A DNA stretch of 20,406 nt from an uncultured Spirochaetaceae bacterium (GTDB taxonomy: Bacteria > Spirochaetota > Spirochaetia > Treponematales > Treponemataceae), in NCBI GenBank assembly GCA_902766345.1, contig CACXDK010000361.1:1-20406 (forward strand). Direction: 5' to 3'. The notes beneath the pieces are model-generated. The model searched no databases. It saw nothing but the letters and a program-made list of their open reading frames with translations, and was not told where the DNA came from. The translations under genes and the position numbers were made by a program. Positions 7,478 through 15,859 of the stretch are shown here, in pieces. Numbering within the stretch: the stretch's first letter is position 1; each line of letters opens with the position of its first letter.

Positions 7478-8464
7478 TCAACAAAGAATATTATCGATTT
7501 CTTCAAGTTCTGCTTTTGTAAACTGTAAATTCTGCAGGAATTTTACACCATCAATAATCTGTTCAGGACGACTGGCACCAATTAACACACTTGTTACTTT
7601 GTCTTCACGTAAATTCCATGCAAGAGCCATTTCTGCAAGAGTCTGACCTCTTTCCATAGCAATTGCATTGAGTTTACGAACCTTTTCAAGAACAGGTTCT
7701 GTAATTGAATCTTCATGCAGAAAATGATTACGTTTAGCGCGGCTATCTTCAGGAATACCGTTCAAATATCTATCAGTTAAAAGTCCTTGAGCCAAAGGAG
7801 AAAAAACAATCATTCCAGCACCAAGTTCCTTCATTGTTTCCGTCAGTCCATCTTTCTCAATCCAACGATCAAACATGTTATAGCGAACTTGATTTATAAG
7901 CAGAGGAGTATGATTTTCTTTTAGAATTTTGGCAGCTTTCCTAGCCTGTTCTGAATTATAATTTGAAATGCCAACATAAAGAGCTTTTCCAGAACGAACA
8001 ATATCGCTAAGAGCTTCCATAGTTTCTTCAAGCGGAGTTTCTGGATCTGGTCTATGATGATAAAAAATATCAACATAATCCAACCCCATACGCTTAAGAC
8101 TTTGATCAAGACTTGCCATTAGATACTTTCTTGAACCGAAATTTCCATAAGGTCCAGGCCACATATCATAGCCAGCCTTTGTTGATATAATCATTTCATC
8201 ACGATAAGAGCTCATTTCTTCATGAAGAATGCGTCCAAAATTACTTTCTGCACTACCAGGAACCGGTCCATAATTATTTGCAAGATCAAAATGGGTAATT
8301 CCAGAATCAAAAGCTGTATAAAGCATCTGTTTCATGTTTTCATATCTGTCTACAGAACCAAAATTATGCCATAGCCCTAGACTTATTCTAGGCAACAAAA
8401 CCCCGCTCCTGCCACAACGTAAATATTTCATTTTGTCATAACGATTTTCATTTGCTTTATACAT
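7478..8464 (-). CDS. Aldo/keto reductase, YghZ-like (L-glyceraldehyde 3-phosphate reductase family)
   Basis: Cytoplasmic NADP(H)-dependent aldo/keto reductase (328 aa). It resembles E. coli YghZ/Gpr very closely in its N-terminal half: SLGLWHNFG, GITHFDLANNYGPVPGSAE, IISTKAGYDMWPGPYG and YLMASLDQSLKRMGLDYVDI are diagnostic. The catalytic tetrad is intact: Asp60, Tyr65, Lys96 and His137 (FYHHR). The cofactor-binding SVLIGASRPEQ is near the C-terminus. It ends about 15 residues short of YghZ. YghZ reduces methylglyoxal and L-glyceraldehyde 3-phosphate; the substrate here is untested. The chosen ATG has AGGAG 5 nt upstream; a GTG two codons earlier (8470) overlaps that AGGAG and is unlikely. A dyad across the promoter suggests repressor control. 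Confidence 0.92.
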   Translation of the reverse strand: MYKANENRYDKMKYLRCGRSGVLLPRISLGLWHNFGSVDRYENMKQMLYTAFDSGITHFDLANNYGPVPGSAESNFGRILHEEMSSYRDEMIISTKAGYDMWPGPYGNFGSRKYLMASLDQSLKRMGLDYVDIFYHHRPDPETPLEETMEALSDIVRSGKALYVGISNYNSEQARKAAKILKENHTPLLINQVRYNMFDRWIEKDGLTETMKELGAGMIVFSPLAQGLLTDRYLNGIPEDSRAKRNHFLHEDSITEPVLEKVRKLNAIAMERGQTLAEMALAWNLREDKVTSVLIGASRPEQIIDGVKFLQNLQFTKAELEEIDNILC

Positions 8465-8480
8465 AGACACTCCTTTAATA

Positions 8481-8523
8481 TGCTATGGATTTATCATAGC
8501 ACTAAAAAACACATATATGTCAA
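8481..8523 (-). promoter_or_regulatory. Promoter and operator-like dyad of the aldo/keto reductase gene
   Basis: On the - strand, a consensus -35 TTGACA (8523 to 8518), a long 19-nt spacer and an extended -10 TGC-TATGAT (hexamer 8498 to 8493). The dyad TGCTATG-N7-CATAGCA (8481-8501) covers the -10 element and the expected start site. The 10-bp palindrome ACATATATGT (8511-8520) overlaps the -35 end of the spacer. The long spacer with dyads is typical of a promoter controlled by a bound regulator, for example a stress- or aldehyde-responsive repressor or a MerR-type activator. Regulator unknown. Confidence 0.55.
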
Positions 8524-8546
8524 TAAGAAGTCTTTCTTTCTTTTAA

Positions 8547-8606
8547 TGAAGCTTCACATTTAACAAAAAATTATTTTCTTGAAATATACAAAAAATGACT
8601 TATAAT
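8547..8606 (+). promoter_or_regulatory. Sigma-70-type promoter of the nucleoside kinase gene
   Basis: TTGAAA (8579-8584), a 16-nt spacer and a consensus TATAAT (8601-8606). The hexamer ends 9 nt before the ATG at 8616, so transcription should begin inside the AGGAG sequence at 8610-8614, leaving a leader of only a few nt. A perfect 10-bp palindrome TGAAGCTTCA lies upstream at 8547-8556 and may be a regulator site. Confidence 0.65.
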
Positions 8607-8615
8607 AAAAGGAGT

Positions 8616-10268
8616 ATGAAGAAAATAATATTAACATTTCCAGATAATTCCACTTTGGAAGCAGAAAACGAAGTTACTCCAATTACACTGATGAACAGAT
8701 TCGACAGTAAGGGACATAAAATTCTTGCTGTCAAAGTAAATAACGAAATCAGTTCTCTTTACAGTTCTGTCAATATTTCCGCATACATAGAGCCTATCTA
8801 TGACAATACTGTTGAAGGATCTGAAATTTACAGACGCTCACTCTGTTTCGTTCTTGCAACAGCTGCTCATCATCTTTTTCCTGGAGCAAGACTTCTTGTT
8901 GGTCATAGTCTTGGTTACGGCTATTATTACACAATAGAAAATGGTAAGCCCATTACTCAAGAAGATCTAGATGCACTGAAAAAAGAAATGAACCGACTGA
9001 TTTCTGAAGACAGCACAATTTCAGCCGATTTCATTTCATATCAGGATGCATGTACACTCTTTGAAAAGCTTGGACTTATTGAAACAAGAAAACAGCTAAA
9101 CTATCGCTGTCCAGCACGAATAAGAGTAAACCAGCTGGAAGATTTTTCAGATTTGTACTTTGCACCTCTTGTATGCAATACTGGAGTACTTGATGTATTT
9201 GATCTTGTACTATACAAGGAAGGCTTCCTATTGCGCTTCCCTACTCATTCAAATCCAAACGTACTTACAGAGTTCAAAGATCAGCCTAAACTTTTTGAAA
9301 TCTATAACAAGTACAAAAAATGGGGAAAACGTCTGAATGTAACATCAGCAGCTTCTTTGAATGAACTTATTCATGACCGAAAGGTTAATGATTTCATTAA
9401 CATTACTGAAACTTTGCAGACAAAGTGCATTTCTGACATTGCAGATCAGATTCAGGAAAGAAGTACTGTTAAGGTTGTACTGATTGCAGGTCCGTCTTCT
9501 TCTGGAAAAACTACTACTAGTAAAAAACTTGCATTGCAGTTACAGGCTTTAGGCTACAAGCCAAAGGTTATTGGTCTTGACAACTACTATGTCAGCCGTG
9601 ACAGGACTCCACGTGATGAAAACGGGAACTATGACTATGAGTGTCTTGAAGCACTTGACGTAGAACTTCTGAACCAGAACCTTGTAGATTTATTCGCAGG
9701 AAAAGCCATAAAAGTACCGTCTTATGACTTCCATAAAGGATTGAGCTATTTCAAAGGCGACGAGATGATTCTCGAACCTAATGACATTTTGGTTATGGAA
9801 GGAATTCATGGTTTGAATGACAAACTTACGCCACTTGTACCTGCAGATAAAAAATTCAAGATTTATCTTTCAGCACTTACACAACTTAATCTTGATGACC
9901 ACAACAGAATTCCTACAAGCGATAACCGTCTTATCCGCAGAATTGTACGCGATGCTCAGTTCCGAGGAAAGAGTGCGGCAGATACAATTGCTATGTGGGA
10001 AAATGTTCAGAAAGGAGAAAGACTTCACATCTTCCCATTCCAGAATAATGCGGATGCTATGTTGAATACAGCTCTTGATTATGAAATTCCAGTTTTGAAG
10101 GTATATGCAGATCCACTTCTGCGCTGTGTTACTCCATTACAGAAAGAATACAGTGAGGCTAGTCACCTTTTGCAGTTCTTGAGTAATTTCTCTACAATTC
10201 CTGCAACTTCTGTTCCAACACAGTCAATTATACGAGAATTTATTGGAGGTTCAGCTTTCCACTACTAA
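8616..10268 (+). CDS. TGS-domain / uridine kinase-like (PRK family) nucleoside kinase
   Basis: Predicted P-loop nucleoside kinase (550 aa). An N-terminal TGS-like domain (about 1-60) and a segment resembling the second additional (editing-type) domain of threonyl-tRNA synthetase (about 75-170, with AHHLFPGARLLVGHSLGYGY) precede a phosphoribulokinase/uridine-kinase domain at about 287-490. Walker A GPSSSGKTT is at 292-300. LDNYYVSRDRTPRDENGNYD and ILVMEGIHGLN match uridine-kinase signatures. This architecture occurs as a 'nucleoside kinase' in many anaerobes and spirochaetes; the phosphate acceptor is not certain. ATG 8616 is chosen because the in-frame ATG 8595 lies between the -35 and -10 of a strong promoter. 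The AGGAG directly before ATG 8616 leaves only one nt, too close for normal pairing. Convergent with fliJ, 4 bp apart. Confidence 0.9.
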   Translation: MKKIILTFPDNSTLEAENEVTPITLMNRFDSKGHKILAVKVNNEISSLYSSVNISAYIEPIYDNTVEGSEIYRRSLCFVLATAAHHLFPGARLLVGHSLGYGYYYTIENGKPITQEDLDALKKEMNRLISEDSTISADFISYQDACTLFEKLGLIETRKQLNYRCPARIRVNQLEDFSDLYFAPLVCNTGVLDVFDLVLYKEGFLLRFPTHSNPNVLTEFKDQPKLFEIYNKYKKWGKRLNVTSAASLNELIHDRKVNDFINITETLQTKCISDIADQIQERSTVKVVLIAGPSSSGKTTTSKKLALQLQALGYKPKVIGLDNYYVSRDRTPRDENGNYDYECLEALDVELLNQNLVDLFAGKAIKVPSYDFHKGLSYFKGDEMILEPNDILVMEGIHGLNDKLTPLVPADKKFKIYLSALTQLNLDDHNRIPTSDNRLIRRIVRDAQFRGKSAADTIAMWENVQKGERLHIFPFQNNADAMLNTALDYEIPVLKVYADPLLRCVTPLQKEYSEASHLLQFLSNFSTIPATSVPTQSIIREFIGGSAFHY

Positions 10269-10324
10269 AAAATTAAACTGATGATGTTCTGTTATTGTAT
10301 TTTGCAGTAACAACATCATCAGTT
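10265..10324 (-). terminator. Terminator of the flagellar operon, stem inside fliJ
   Basis: AACTGATGATGTT (10276-10288) pairs perfectly over 13 bp with AACATCATCAGTT (10312-10324), with a 23-nt loop. On the - strand the stem is followed by TAATTTTTT, giving the T tract. The whole stem lies in the last codons of fliJ and the TAA stop follows at once (10275 to 10273). The T tract overlaps the stop codon of the convergent kinase gene. On the + strand there is no T tract after the stem. Confidence 0.85.
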
Positions 10325-10713
10325 ACAAGTTCTTCTGCCTTAAGGCACTCAGCTTTCCAATTTTTAAATTTTGCGTCTTTTAAGTGTTCCAGGACTTTTT
10401 CTTTTTGCATTGCTTTTCGGACAATATCTTTATGTTTTTCAGCTTCAATCTGTAAAGCAGCTATATTCTGAAGACATAAATCTTTTTTCTGCTCAAGAAA
10501 AACCATATAATTATGACCTTGACCGAAAAAAGAAATATCTTGTGAAGAATCCATTTCTTTCTGTGCTAAAAATTTTTGTTCTGCAATCGTTTTCAGCTGA
10601 TTCTGAAAGTGAGCAATCTGAGCATTTACCTTTCCAAGTTCCATCTCTGCCTGTTTTAATTCAAATTCACGCAGATCAAGAATCTTTTGCAATGAATAAT
10701 GAAACTTTTTCAT
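10273..10713 (-). CDS. fliJ: Flagellar export chaperone / ATPase stalk protein FliJ
   Basis: Small, highly charged coiled-coil protein (146 aa; the family is about 140-150) that fits in the FliI hexamer and links it to the export gate. The N-terminus MKKFHYSLQKILDLREFELK is characteristic of FliJ, and residues about 15-125 are strongly heptad-like. Identification also rests on position: its ATG overlaps the fliI stop by 4 bp (10710-10713), as expected for coupled translation. It is the last gene of the cluster. Its 3' end also encodes the transcription terminator, and the final residues NNRTSSV look constrained by that hairpin rather than by function. Confidence 0.88.
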   Translation of the reverse strand: MKKFHYSLQKILDLREFELKQAEMELGKVNAQIAHFQNQLKTIAEQKFLAQKEMDSSQDISFFGQGHNYMVFLEQKKDLCLQNIAALQIEAEKHKDIVRKAMQKEKVLEHLKDAKFKNWKAECLKAEELVTDDVVTAKYNNRTSSV

Positions 10714-12077
10714 GCTGTAATTGAAGGGCTTTCCTGATACTCCTCTTCTGGTATTTCTATGCCACTCAAATCAGAAAGTTTTTGCAATGTATCTTCAATG
10801 GTGCAATGATCTTTTTCTTCCTGACACAAAAATTCTTCTATTGCAGGATGTTTATCTATAGCTTCGTCAATTTCTGGAGAATTACCTTTCTGATATACAC
10901 CAGCAAGAATCATTTCTTCCTGACTTGCATAGTCTGCCATCCATCTTTTTACACGCTGCACAGCCTTTAATGTAACAGGACCTGTAACACGTTTGTGCAG
11001 ACGGCTAATACTAGAAAGTACATCTATTGCAGGATAATGCTGTTTCTGGGCAAGAGAACGACGAAGTACGATATGACCGTCAAGAGTACCTCTTACTTTA
11101 TCAGCAATAGGTTCATCCATGTCGTCACCATCAACGAGAACTGTATAGAATGCAGTAATGCTTCCCTTTGAATTTGTTCCTGTTCGCTCCAAAAGTTTAG
11201 GCAACATATCAAATACGCTAGGAGGATATCCACGCTGAGCAGGAGGTTCTCCAGTTGCAAGACCTATTTCACGTTGAGCATGGGCAAAACGAGTAACACT
11301 GTCAATCATAAGCATGACATCTTTACCCTGATCTCTGAAATATTCTGCAATGGCCGTTGTAACATAAGCAGCCCTAAGACGTGCAATTGAAGGCTGATCA
11401 CTAGTAGAAACAACAAGAACGGAACGCTTTAAGCCTTCCTCACCTAAGTCACGGTTAATAAAATCTTTTACTTCACGTCCACGCTCGCCAACAAGCCCAA
11501 TAACGTTAACATCTGCATTGGTATTACGGGCAATCATACCCATGAGAGTACTCTTACCTACTCCACTACCTGCAAAAATGCCAATTCGCTGACCTTTACC
11601 TACAGCAAGAAGAGAATCTATAGCACGAACGCCAGTAACAATGCGCTTGTTTACTGGCTTTCTTTCCATAGGATTAGGAGGACTTGCTATTGCTGGATAA
11701 TAATCAAAGGCATCAACATCGCCTTTTTCATCATAAGGTTTTCCTGTAGCATCGATTACACGCCCCAAAAGACCCGAACCTACAGGAACTTCAAGTACAT
11801 GCCCGCTAGCAATAACCTCATTGCCAACTTCAATGCCTTTTGTATCACCGAATGCCATTAGACGCACTGTAGTATCTTCAAGACCAACAACTTCAGCAAG
11901 AAGAGTTGTTCTTGAACTTGGAATTTCAATCTTACAGATTTCTCCCATAACACTGCGAGGACCTTTGCTTTCAATCATAAGCCCCTTTACAGCTGTTATT
12001 ACACCTCTGTATTTTATCGTTTCCGTGCGGTTTACAGTTTTTATATACTTGTCAAAAAAAGAGAGAGAGTCCACCAT
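10710..12077 (-). CDS. fliI: Flagellum-specific ATPase FliI
   Basis: Peripheral ATPase of the flagellar type III export apparatus (455 aa). An N-terminal F1-like beta-barrel (about 20-95) precedes the ATPase core with Walker A GSGVGKST (170-177), catalytic Glu198 in GERGRE, and Walker B VMLMIDS (Asp259). The FliI-typical AIDSLLAVGKGQRIGIFAGS and LATGEPPAQRGYPPSVFDML segments are present, as is GPVTLKAVQRVKRWMADY in the C-terminal part. The gene starts one nt after the fliH stop (TGA-T-ATG) with no good Shine-Dalgarno sequence upstream, so initiation probably relies on ribosomes finishing fliH. It overlaps fliJ by 4 bp. Confidence 0.96.
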   Translation of the reverse strand: MVDSLSFFDKYIKTVNRTETIKYRGVITAVKGLMIESKGPRSVMGEICKIEIPSSRTTLLAEVVGLEDTTVRLMAFGDTKGIEVGNEVIASGHVLEVPVGSGLLGRVIDATGKPYDEKGDVDAFDYYPAIASPPNPMERKPVNKRIVTGVRAIDSLLAVGKGQRIGIFAGSGVGKSTLMGMIARNTNADVNVIGLVGERGREVKDFINRDLGEEGLKRSVLVVSTSDQPSIARLRAAYVTTAIAEYFRDQGKDVMLMIDSVTRFAHAQREIGLATGEPPAQRGYPPSVFDMLPKLLERTGTNSKGSITAFYTVLVDGDDMDEPIADKVRGTLDGHIVLRRSLAQKQHYPAIDVLSSISRLHKRVTGPVTLKAVQRVKRWMADYASQEEMILAGVYQKGNSPEIDEAIDKHPAIEEFLCQEEKDHCTIEDTLQKLSDLSGIEIPEEEYQESPSITA

Positions 12078-12078
12078 A

Positions 12079-13011
12079 TCAGTTATCAGGGTTCTTTACG
12101 TCCGACTTATTAACAGTCTTAATAGGAGACACTTCAAGAATCTTTGTCTCAAGTTCTGAAAGCTGGCTTGCAATGCGTGCATCAACAGCACCGAAGTCTG
12201 TTTCGACAATACATCCACCCTTTTCTACAGAACTGTCTTCAACAATAGATATATTCTTAATATTCTCAACTTCTCTAATAAAGTCCTGAACATGTTCAGT
12301 AGTCAGCTTAATGTCAGAAAGATTTACACGAAGTGTAACATCACCGCGTCCCTTAACTTTTTTCAAAGCTTGTACGACATTTGCCATGATGACACTTTTC
12401 TGATTATCGCTCATAATCTTGACAACCTTACGTGTCATAAGAATTACAAGGTCTACAATCTGCTGCTCTGTATTATCAAGAATTTCCTGACGCTTATCCT
12501 GTACAGAATCAATAATCTTATGCATGCGCTCAACAAGGCGTTCTACTTCATTTTTTCCGTTGGTAAAACCTTCTTCACGTCCCTGCTTAAGACCTTCTGA
12601 TTCCGCTTTAGAAATAATTTCCTGTTCCTGTGCTCTAGCCTCTGCTATTATTTTCTCAGCCTGCTTTTTAGCATCCTCAATAATAGAAGTAGCCTCTTCT
12701 TTTGCACCATTTTTTATGACAGAAGCTTCATCACTCTGATGCTTAATTTCTTCAAACGCTGTATCCTGAGCTTTCTGAATAATCTGGGCAGCTTCATTAT
12801 TTGCATTTGCAATAAGTTCAGCTTTTTCAGCTTCCCATTTTACTTTGAATTCCTCAGCTTCGCGCTTAAGGTCATCCACAGTTGGTCCAGTATATTCAGG
12901 TTCTTTTTCTTCTGGTTCTTCAACTACAGTGGAAAACGGACGAGGAAGAGTAAACATCATTTCCCCATCAATCTTATTTATTTGATTAGATCTGAATACG
13001 GTCTGGGCCAT
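12079..13011 (-). CDS. fliH: Flagellar export ATPase regulator / stator FliH
   Basis: FliH binds FliI and tethers it to the C ring (310 aa). Residues about 1-45 form a proline- and glutamate-rich start, about 45-175 are a long charged coiled coil, and about 180-285 form the vacuolar-ATPase-E-like C-terminal domain. A run of GxxxG steps is visible at Gly140, Gly144, Gly148 and Gly152 (GLKQGREEGFTNG), a known hallmark of FliH. The segment IVETDFGAVDARIASQLSEL is the conserved C-terminal signature. AGGAG is well spaced before the ATG, which follows fliG by 10 nt. The family is poorly conserved, so placement between fliG and fliI strengthens the call. Confidence 0.92.
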   Translation of the reverse strand: MAQTVFRSNQINKIDGEMMFTLPRPFSTVVEEPEEKEPEYTGPTVDDLKREAEEFKVKWEAEKAELIANANNEAAQIIQKAQDTAFEEIKHQSDEASVIKNGAKEEATSIIEDAKKQAEKIIAEARAQEQEIISKAESEGLKQGREEGFTNGKNEVERLVERMHKIIDSVQDKRQEILDNTEQQIVDLVILMTRKVVKIMSDNQKSVIMANVVQALKKVKGRGDVTLRVNLSDIKLTTEHVQDFIREVENIKNISIVEDSSVEKGGCIVETDFGAVDARIASQLSELETKILEVSPIKTVNKSDVKNPDN

Positions 13012-13021
13012 ACTTTAACTC

Positions 13022-14113
13022 CTATTCTACAAGTTCATCATCACCAGAACGGGCAATAACAATTTCACCACTGTCTTCAAGACGTCTGATTACTGAAACA
13101 ATCTTCTGCTGGGCTTCCTCAACATCTTTCAGACGTACAGGACCCATGAATTCCATATCTTCCTTAAGCATACTTGCTGCACGTTTAGACATGTTGCGGA
13201 AAATCTTATCCTGAACTTCCGTATCAACAGCTTTAAGAGCCTTTGCAAGTTCCTGCTGGTCAACTTCACGAAGAACTTTCTGAATAGCACGGTCATCAAG
13301 CATAACAATATCTTCGAATACGAACATTCTCTTCTTGATTTCTTCTGCCAATTCAGGATCATCTTCTTCAAGAGTTTCAATAATTGCCTTTTCAGAAGAA
13401 CGGTCAACAAGGTTAAGGATTTCAACGATTGCATCAACACCACCAGCAGCAGTGTAGTCTTCGCTGGACAGAGTTGACAGTTTCTTTTCAAGAACACGCT
13501 CAACTTCACGCAAAACATCAGGAGATGTACGGTCCATTGTTGCAAGACGTTTTGAAACTTCCGGCTGAATATCTTCTGGAAGATTTTGAAGAATTGTAGC
13601 TGCTTTTGCAGGTTCCAGATATGCCAAAATAAGGGCAATAGTCTGTGGATATTCCTGCTGAACAAAGTTTAACAAGTGAGCAGGGTCAGTTCTTCTAATA
13701 AAGTCAAACGGACGAACCTGAAGACTACTTGTAAGTCTGTTGATAATATCAATAGCCTTCTGGCTTCCAAGAGATTTTTCAAGAAGTTCACGAGCATAGT
13801 CAATACCACCAGTAGTGATAAAGTTCTGAGCCTTCATCAATTCCTGGAATTCTTCAAGAACCTGATCCTTGAAATCTGCATCAATTGTATCAAGACGAGC
13901 TATTTCAAATGTCAATGTTTCAACTTCATCTTCACGAAGATGCTTCATGACTTCAGAAGAAACTTCACTTCCCAAAGAGACTAAGAAAATAGCTGCTTTC
14001 TGACGGCCAGTAAGGCTTTTATAATCCTTTAAGCCGCCTTTTTTCTTTCCGCTATTACCACCGCCAGCCTGTTTAATTGGCTGTTTGATGTGGCTTTCTG
14101 CTGCATCAGCCAT
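13022..14113 (-). CDS. fliG: Flagellar motor switch protein FliG
   Basis: Rotor protein that joins the MS ring to the C ring and receives torque from the stators (363 aa). A lysine/glycine-rich N-terminal tail (about 1-30) precedes the FliF-binding domain (GRQKAAIFLVSLGSEVSSEV), a middle armadillo-like domain with EYPQ at 154-157 (the EHPQ motif, with Tyr in place of His), and the C-terminal torque domain (FRNMSKRAASMLKEDMEFMG, then VRLKDVEEAQQKIV) with its charged ridge. The ATG follows the fliF stop by 3 nt and its ribosome-binding site GAGGAG lies in the last fliF codons. Spirochaetes often have two FliG homologues; the operon position suggests this is the main motor protein (sometimes called FliG2). 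Confidence 0.96.
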   Translation of the reverse strand: MADAAESHIKQPIKQAGGGNSGKKKGGLKDYKSLTGRQKAAIFLVSLGSEVSSEVMKHLREDEVETLTFEIARLDTIDADFKDQVLEEFQELMKAQNFITTGGIDYARELLEKSLGSQKAIDIINRLTSSLQVRPFDFIRRTDPAHLLNFVQQEYPQTIALILAYLEPAKAATILQNLPEDIQPEVSKRLATMDRTSPDVLREVERVLEKKLSTLSSEDYTAAGGVDAIVEILNLVDRSSEKAIIETLEEDDPELAEEIKKRMFVFEDIVMLDDRAIQKVLREVDQQELAKALKAVDTEVQDKIFRNMSKRAASMLKEDMEFMGPVRLKDVEEAQQKIVSVIRRLEDSGEIVIARSGDDELVE

Positions 14114-14116
14114 ATA

Positions 14117-15832
14117 TTAAGCCTCCTCTCTAAGCCAAGTTCTAATAAGCATAGCAACGTCTTCAGGATGCTCTTTTGCAAGAGCAATAGCGTTTTCTGC
14201 AAGCTCCTGGCGCTTTCTTTCTTCTACAGTCATAGAAACTTCCATGCCCTCGTTCTTTGCATCCCAAAGAGCACGTTCGCGCTCTTCCTGCTGTCTGCGG
14301 AGGAGCTCTTCTTCACGAAGACGTCTACGTCTTTCAATCTCACGGCTGATAATACGGAATACAATGAATGTAACAAGAACAACTGCAATGCCAAGTAAAA
14401 TGAAGAAGAACATTTTCTTAGTCTGCTGAGACTTTATGAATGCTTCATCTTCTTTACGGAACTGTTCAGTACGATCAATCTGCAAGCTTGTAACTTCTAC
14501 AATATCTCCACGCTGTTTATCATAACCAATAGCACCTTGAACAAGTCTTACAACCTGTTTCAAATCTTCTTCAGGCACTGGAATATATTCACGTTCATAT
14601 CCACCGCTTGAACTCAGTCGAACATTACCTTTTTCATCATACAAAGGATATTTCCAAGTACCATCAATGTTAACAGATACAGACATACTGTCTATTGAAG
14701 GACTTTCATCTTCGGTTGTATTCTTTTTATTAAGAGCATAATTCTTTTTTGCTCCGTCTTCGGTAGATTTACCGATCATATTTGACATATCTGAATATAC
14801 AGGAGGATTCTGCCCGTCTACACCAGCAGGACCTTCAGGATTGTATTGAGTTCCTGTATAAGATTTATTTACAGTTTCTTCTGAAATTACAAGACTATGA
14901 ACAACTTCACTATCATCATAAGAAGTATTAGGGTTGTCCTCTTTGATAGTAATACCAGAATATTCTTCCTTTGTTACGGCACGTTTTGACATGTCCATCT
15001 TGATTTTCATTGTTGCAACACGGACACGATCAACACCGTAAGTAGACTGGAGAGCTGCAAGAACTGCACTAGAATACTCAGCTTCAAGCTTCTGAATAAC
15101 CTTCTGCTCTTTCTGAATATTATTTATGCGGTCTGTTTCTTCCATTCCGTCAAAATCATTAATTTCCTGATTTGTACTTCCATCTACGATAGTGATGTTA
15201 TCTCTTGAAAGACCTTCAACACTACGCATGATAAGATGTTCAATACCTTGTACAGATTTTTTGCTCTGAAGAACATCACTTCCTCCACGAGCATAAAGAA
15301 CAACACTGGCAGTAACAGGCTTTTGGTCAACAGCAAACAATGCATCATCAGGAAGCGAAAGCATAACTTTTGCCTGCTGAATGCCATCAAGCTGCTTAAG
15401 ATGCTCTTCAAGAGCTGCGGTAGTAGCACGCTGCCAGTTTACCTTGTCATCAAAGTCGTTGCGAGTCCATCTGCTTACATCAAAAAGCTGGTATGCATCA
15501 ATGCCAGATGGTTCATAACCTTCTGCAATAAGCTTACTACGCCATTTCTTTGCAATAGTTTCTGTTTCTACGGAAATATAACCGTCACTCGAAACGTAAG
15601 CCTTTACGTTGTCCTGATCCAAACGAGTAAGAATGCGATCCCGTTCTGTTTCATCAACAATGGCTTTGTTAAAAAGACGGACTGTTGTTGGTTTTGAAGA
15701 AAAAGCAGCCAGAAGAACAATTCCTGCTATAATAACAACGAATATGCCTACTAAGATGCCTTTCTGGACGATTGTCCACTTACCCCACTTTTCTTTAATG
15801 GTTTTCGAAAAATTTTTAAACCATTCGTTCAT
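14117..15832 (-). CDS. fliF: Flagellar MS-ring protein FliF
   Basis: Inner-membrane ring protein of the basal body (571 aa). Two membrane segments are visible, at about 24-44 and 474-493, flanking a large periplasmic region. YscJ/FliF ring-building motifs are seen in the N-terminal half (VKAYVSSDGYISVETETIAK, then DDKVNWQRATTAALEEHLKQ, then AKVMLSLP). The C-terminal cytoplasmic tail is very charged (REIERRRRLREEELLRRQQE) and ends in the FliG-binding helix PEDVAMLIRTWLREEA. GGAGG lies 5 nt before the ATG. It is separated from fliE by a 178-bp gap containing its own promoter, so fliF-fliJ may be a sub-operon. Confidence 0.96.
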   Translation of the reverse strand: MNEWFKNFSKTIKEKWGKWTIVQKGILVGIFVVIIAGIVLLAAFSSKPTTVRLFNKAIVDETERDRILTRLDQDNVKAYVSSDGYISVETETIAKKWRSKLIAEGYEPSGIDAYQLFDVSRWTRNDFDDKVNWQRATTAALEEHLKQLDGIQQAKVMLSLPDDALFAVDQKPVTASVVLYARGGSDVLQSKKSVQGIEHLIMRSVEGLSRDNITIVDGSTNQEINDFDGMEETDRINNIQKEQKVIQKLEAEYSSAVLAALQSTYGVDRVRVATMKIKMDMSKRAVTKEEYSGITIKEDNPNTSYDDSEVVHSLVISEETVNKSYTGTQYNPEGPAGVDGQNPPVYSDMSNMIGKSTEDGAKKNYALNKKNTTEDESPSIDSMSVSVNIDGTWKYPLYDEKGNVRLSSSGGYEREYIPVPEEDLKQVVRLVQGAIGYDKQRGDIVEVTSLQIDRTEQFRKEDEAFIKSQQTKKMFFFILLGIAVVLVTFIVFRIISREIERRRRLREEELLRRQQEERERALWDAKNEGMEVSMTVEERKRQELAENAIALAKEHPEDVAMLIRTWLREEA

Positions 15833-15859
15833 CTTCCCCTCCCGTGAACGAATAAAATG

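Noticed and set aside
8465..8470. GTG start for the aldo/keto reductase
   Set aside because: The GTG overlaps the AGGAG that serves the ATG at 8464.
8595..8615. ATG 8595 as start of the nucleoside kinase
   Set aside because: It lies between the -35 and -10 boxes of a near-consensus promoter, and the TGS domain begins at the next ATG.
12524..13059. Open frames on the + strand opposite fliH
   Set aside because: Hydrophobic Phe/Ser-rich translations are the mirror of the Glu/Lys-rich coiled coil of fliH; no independent evidence of coding.
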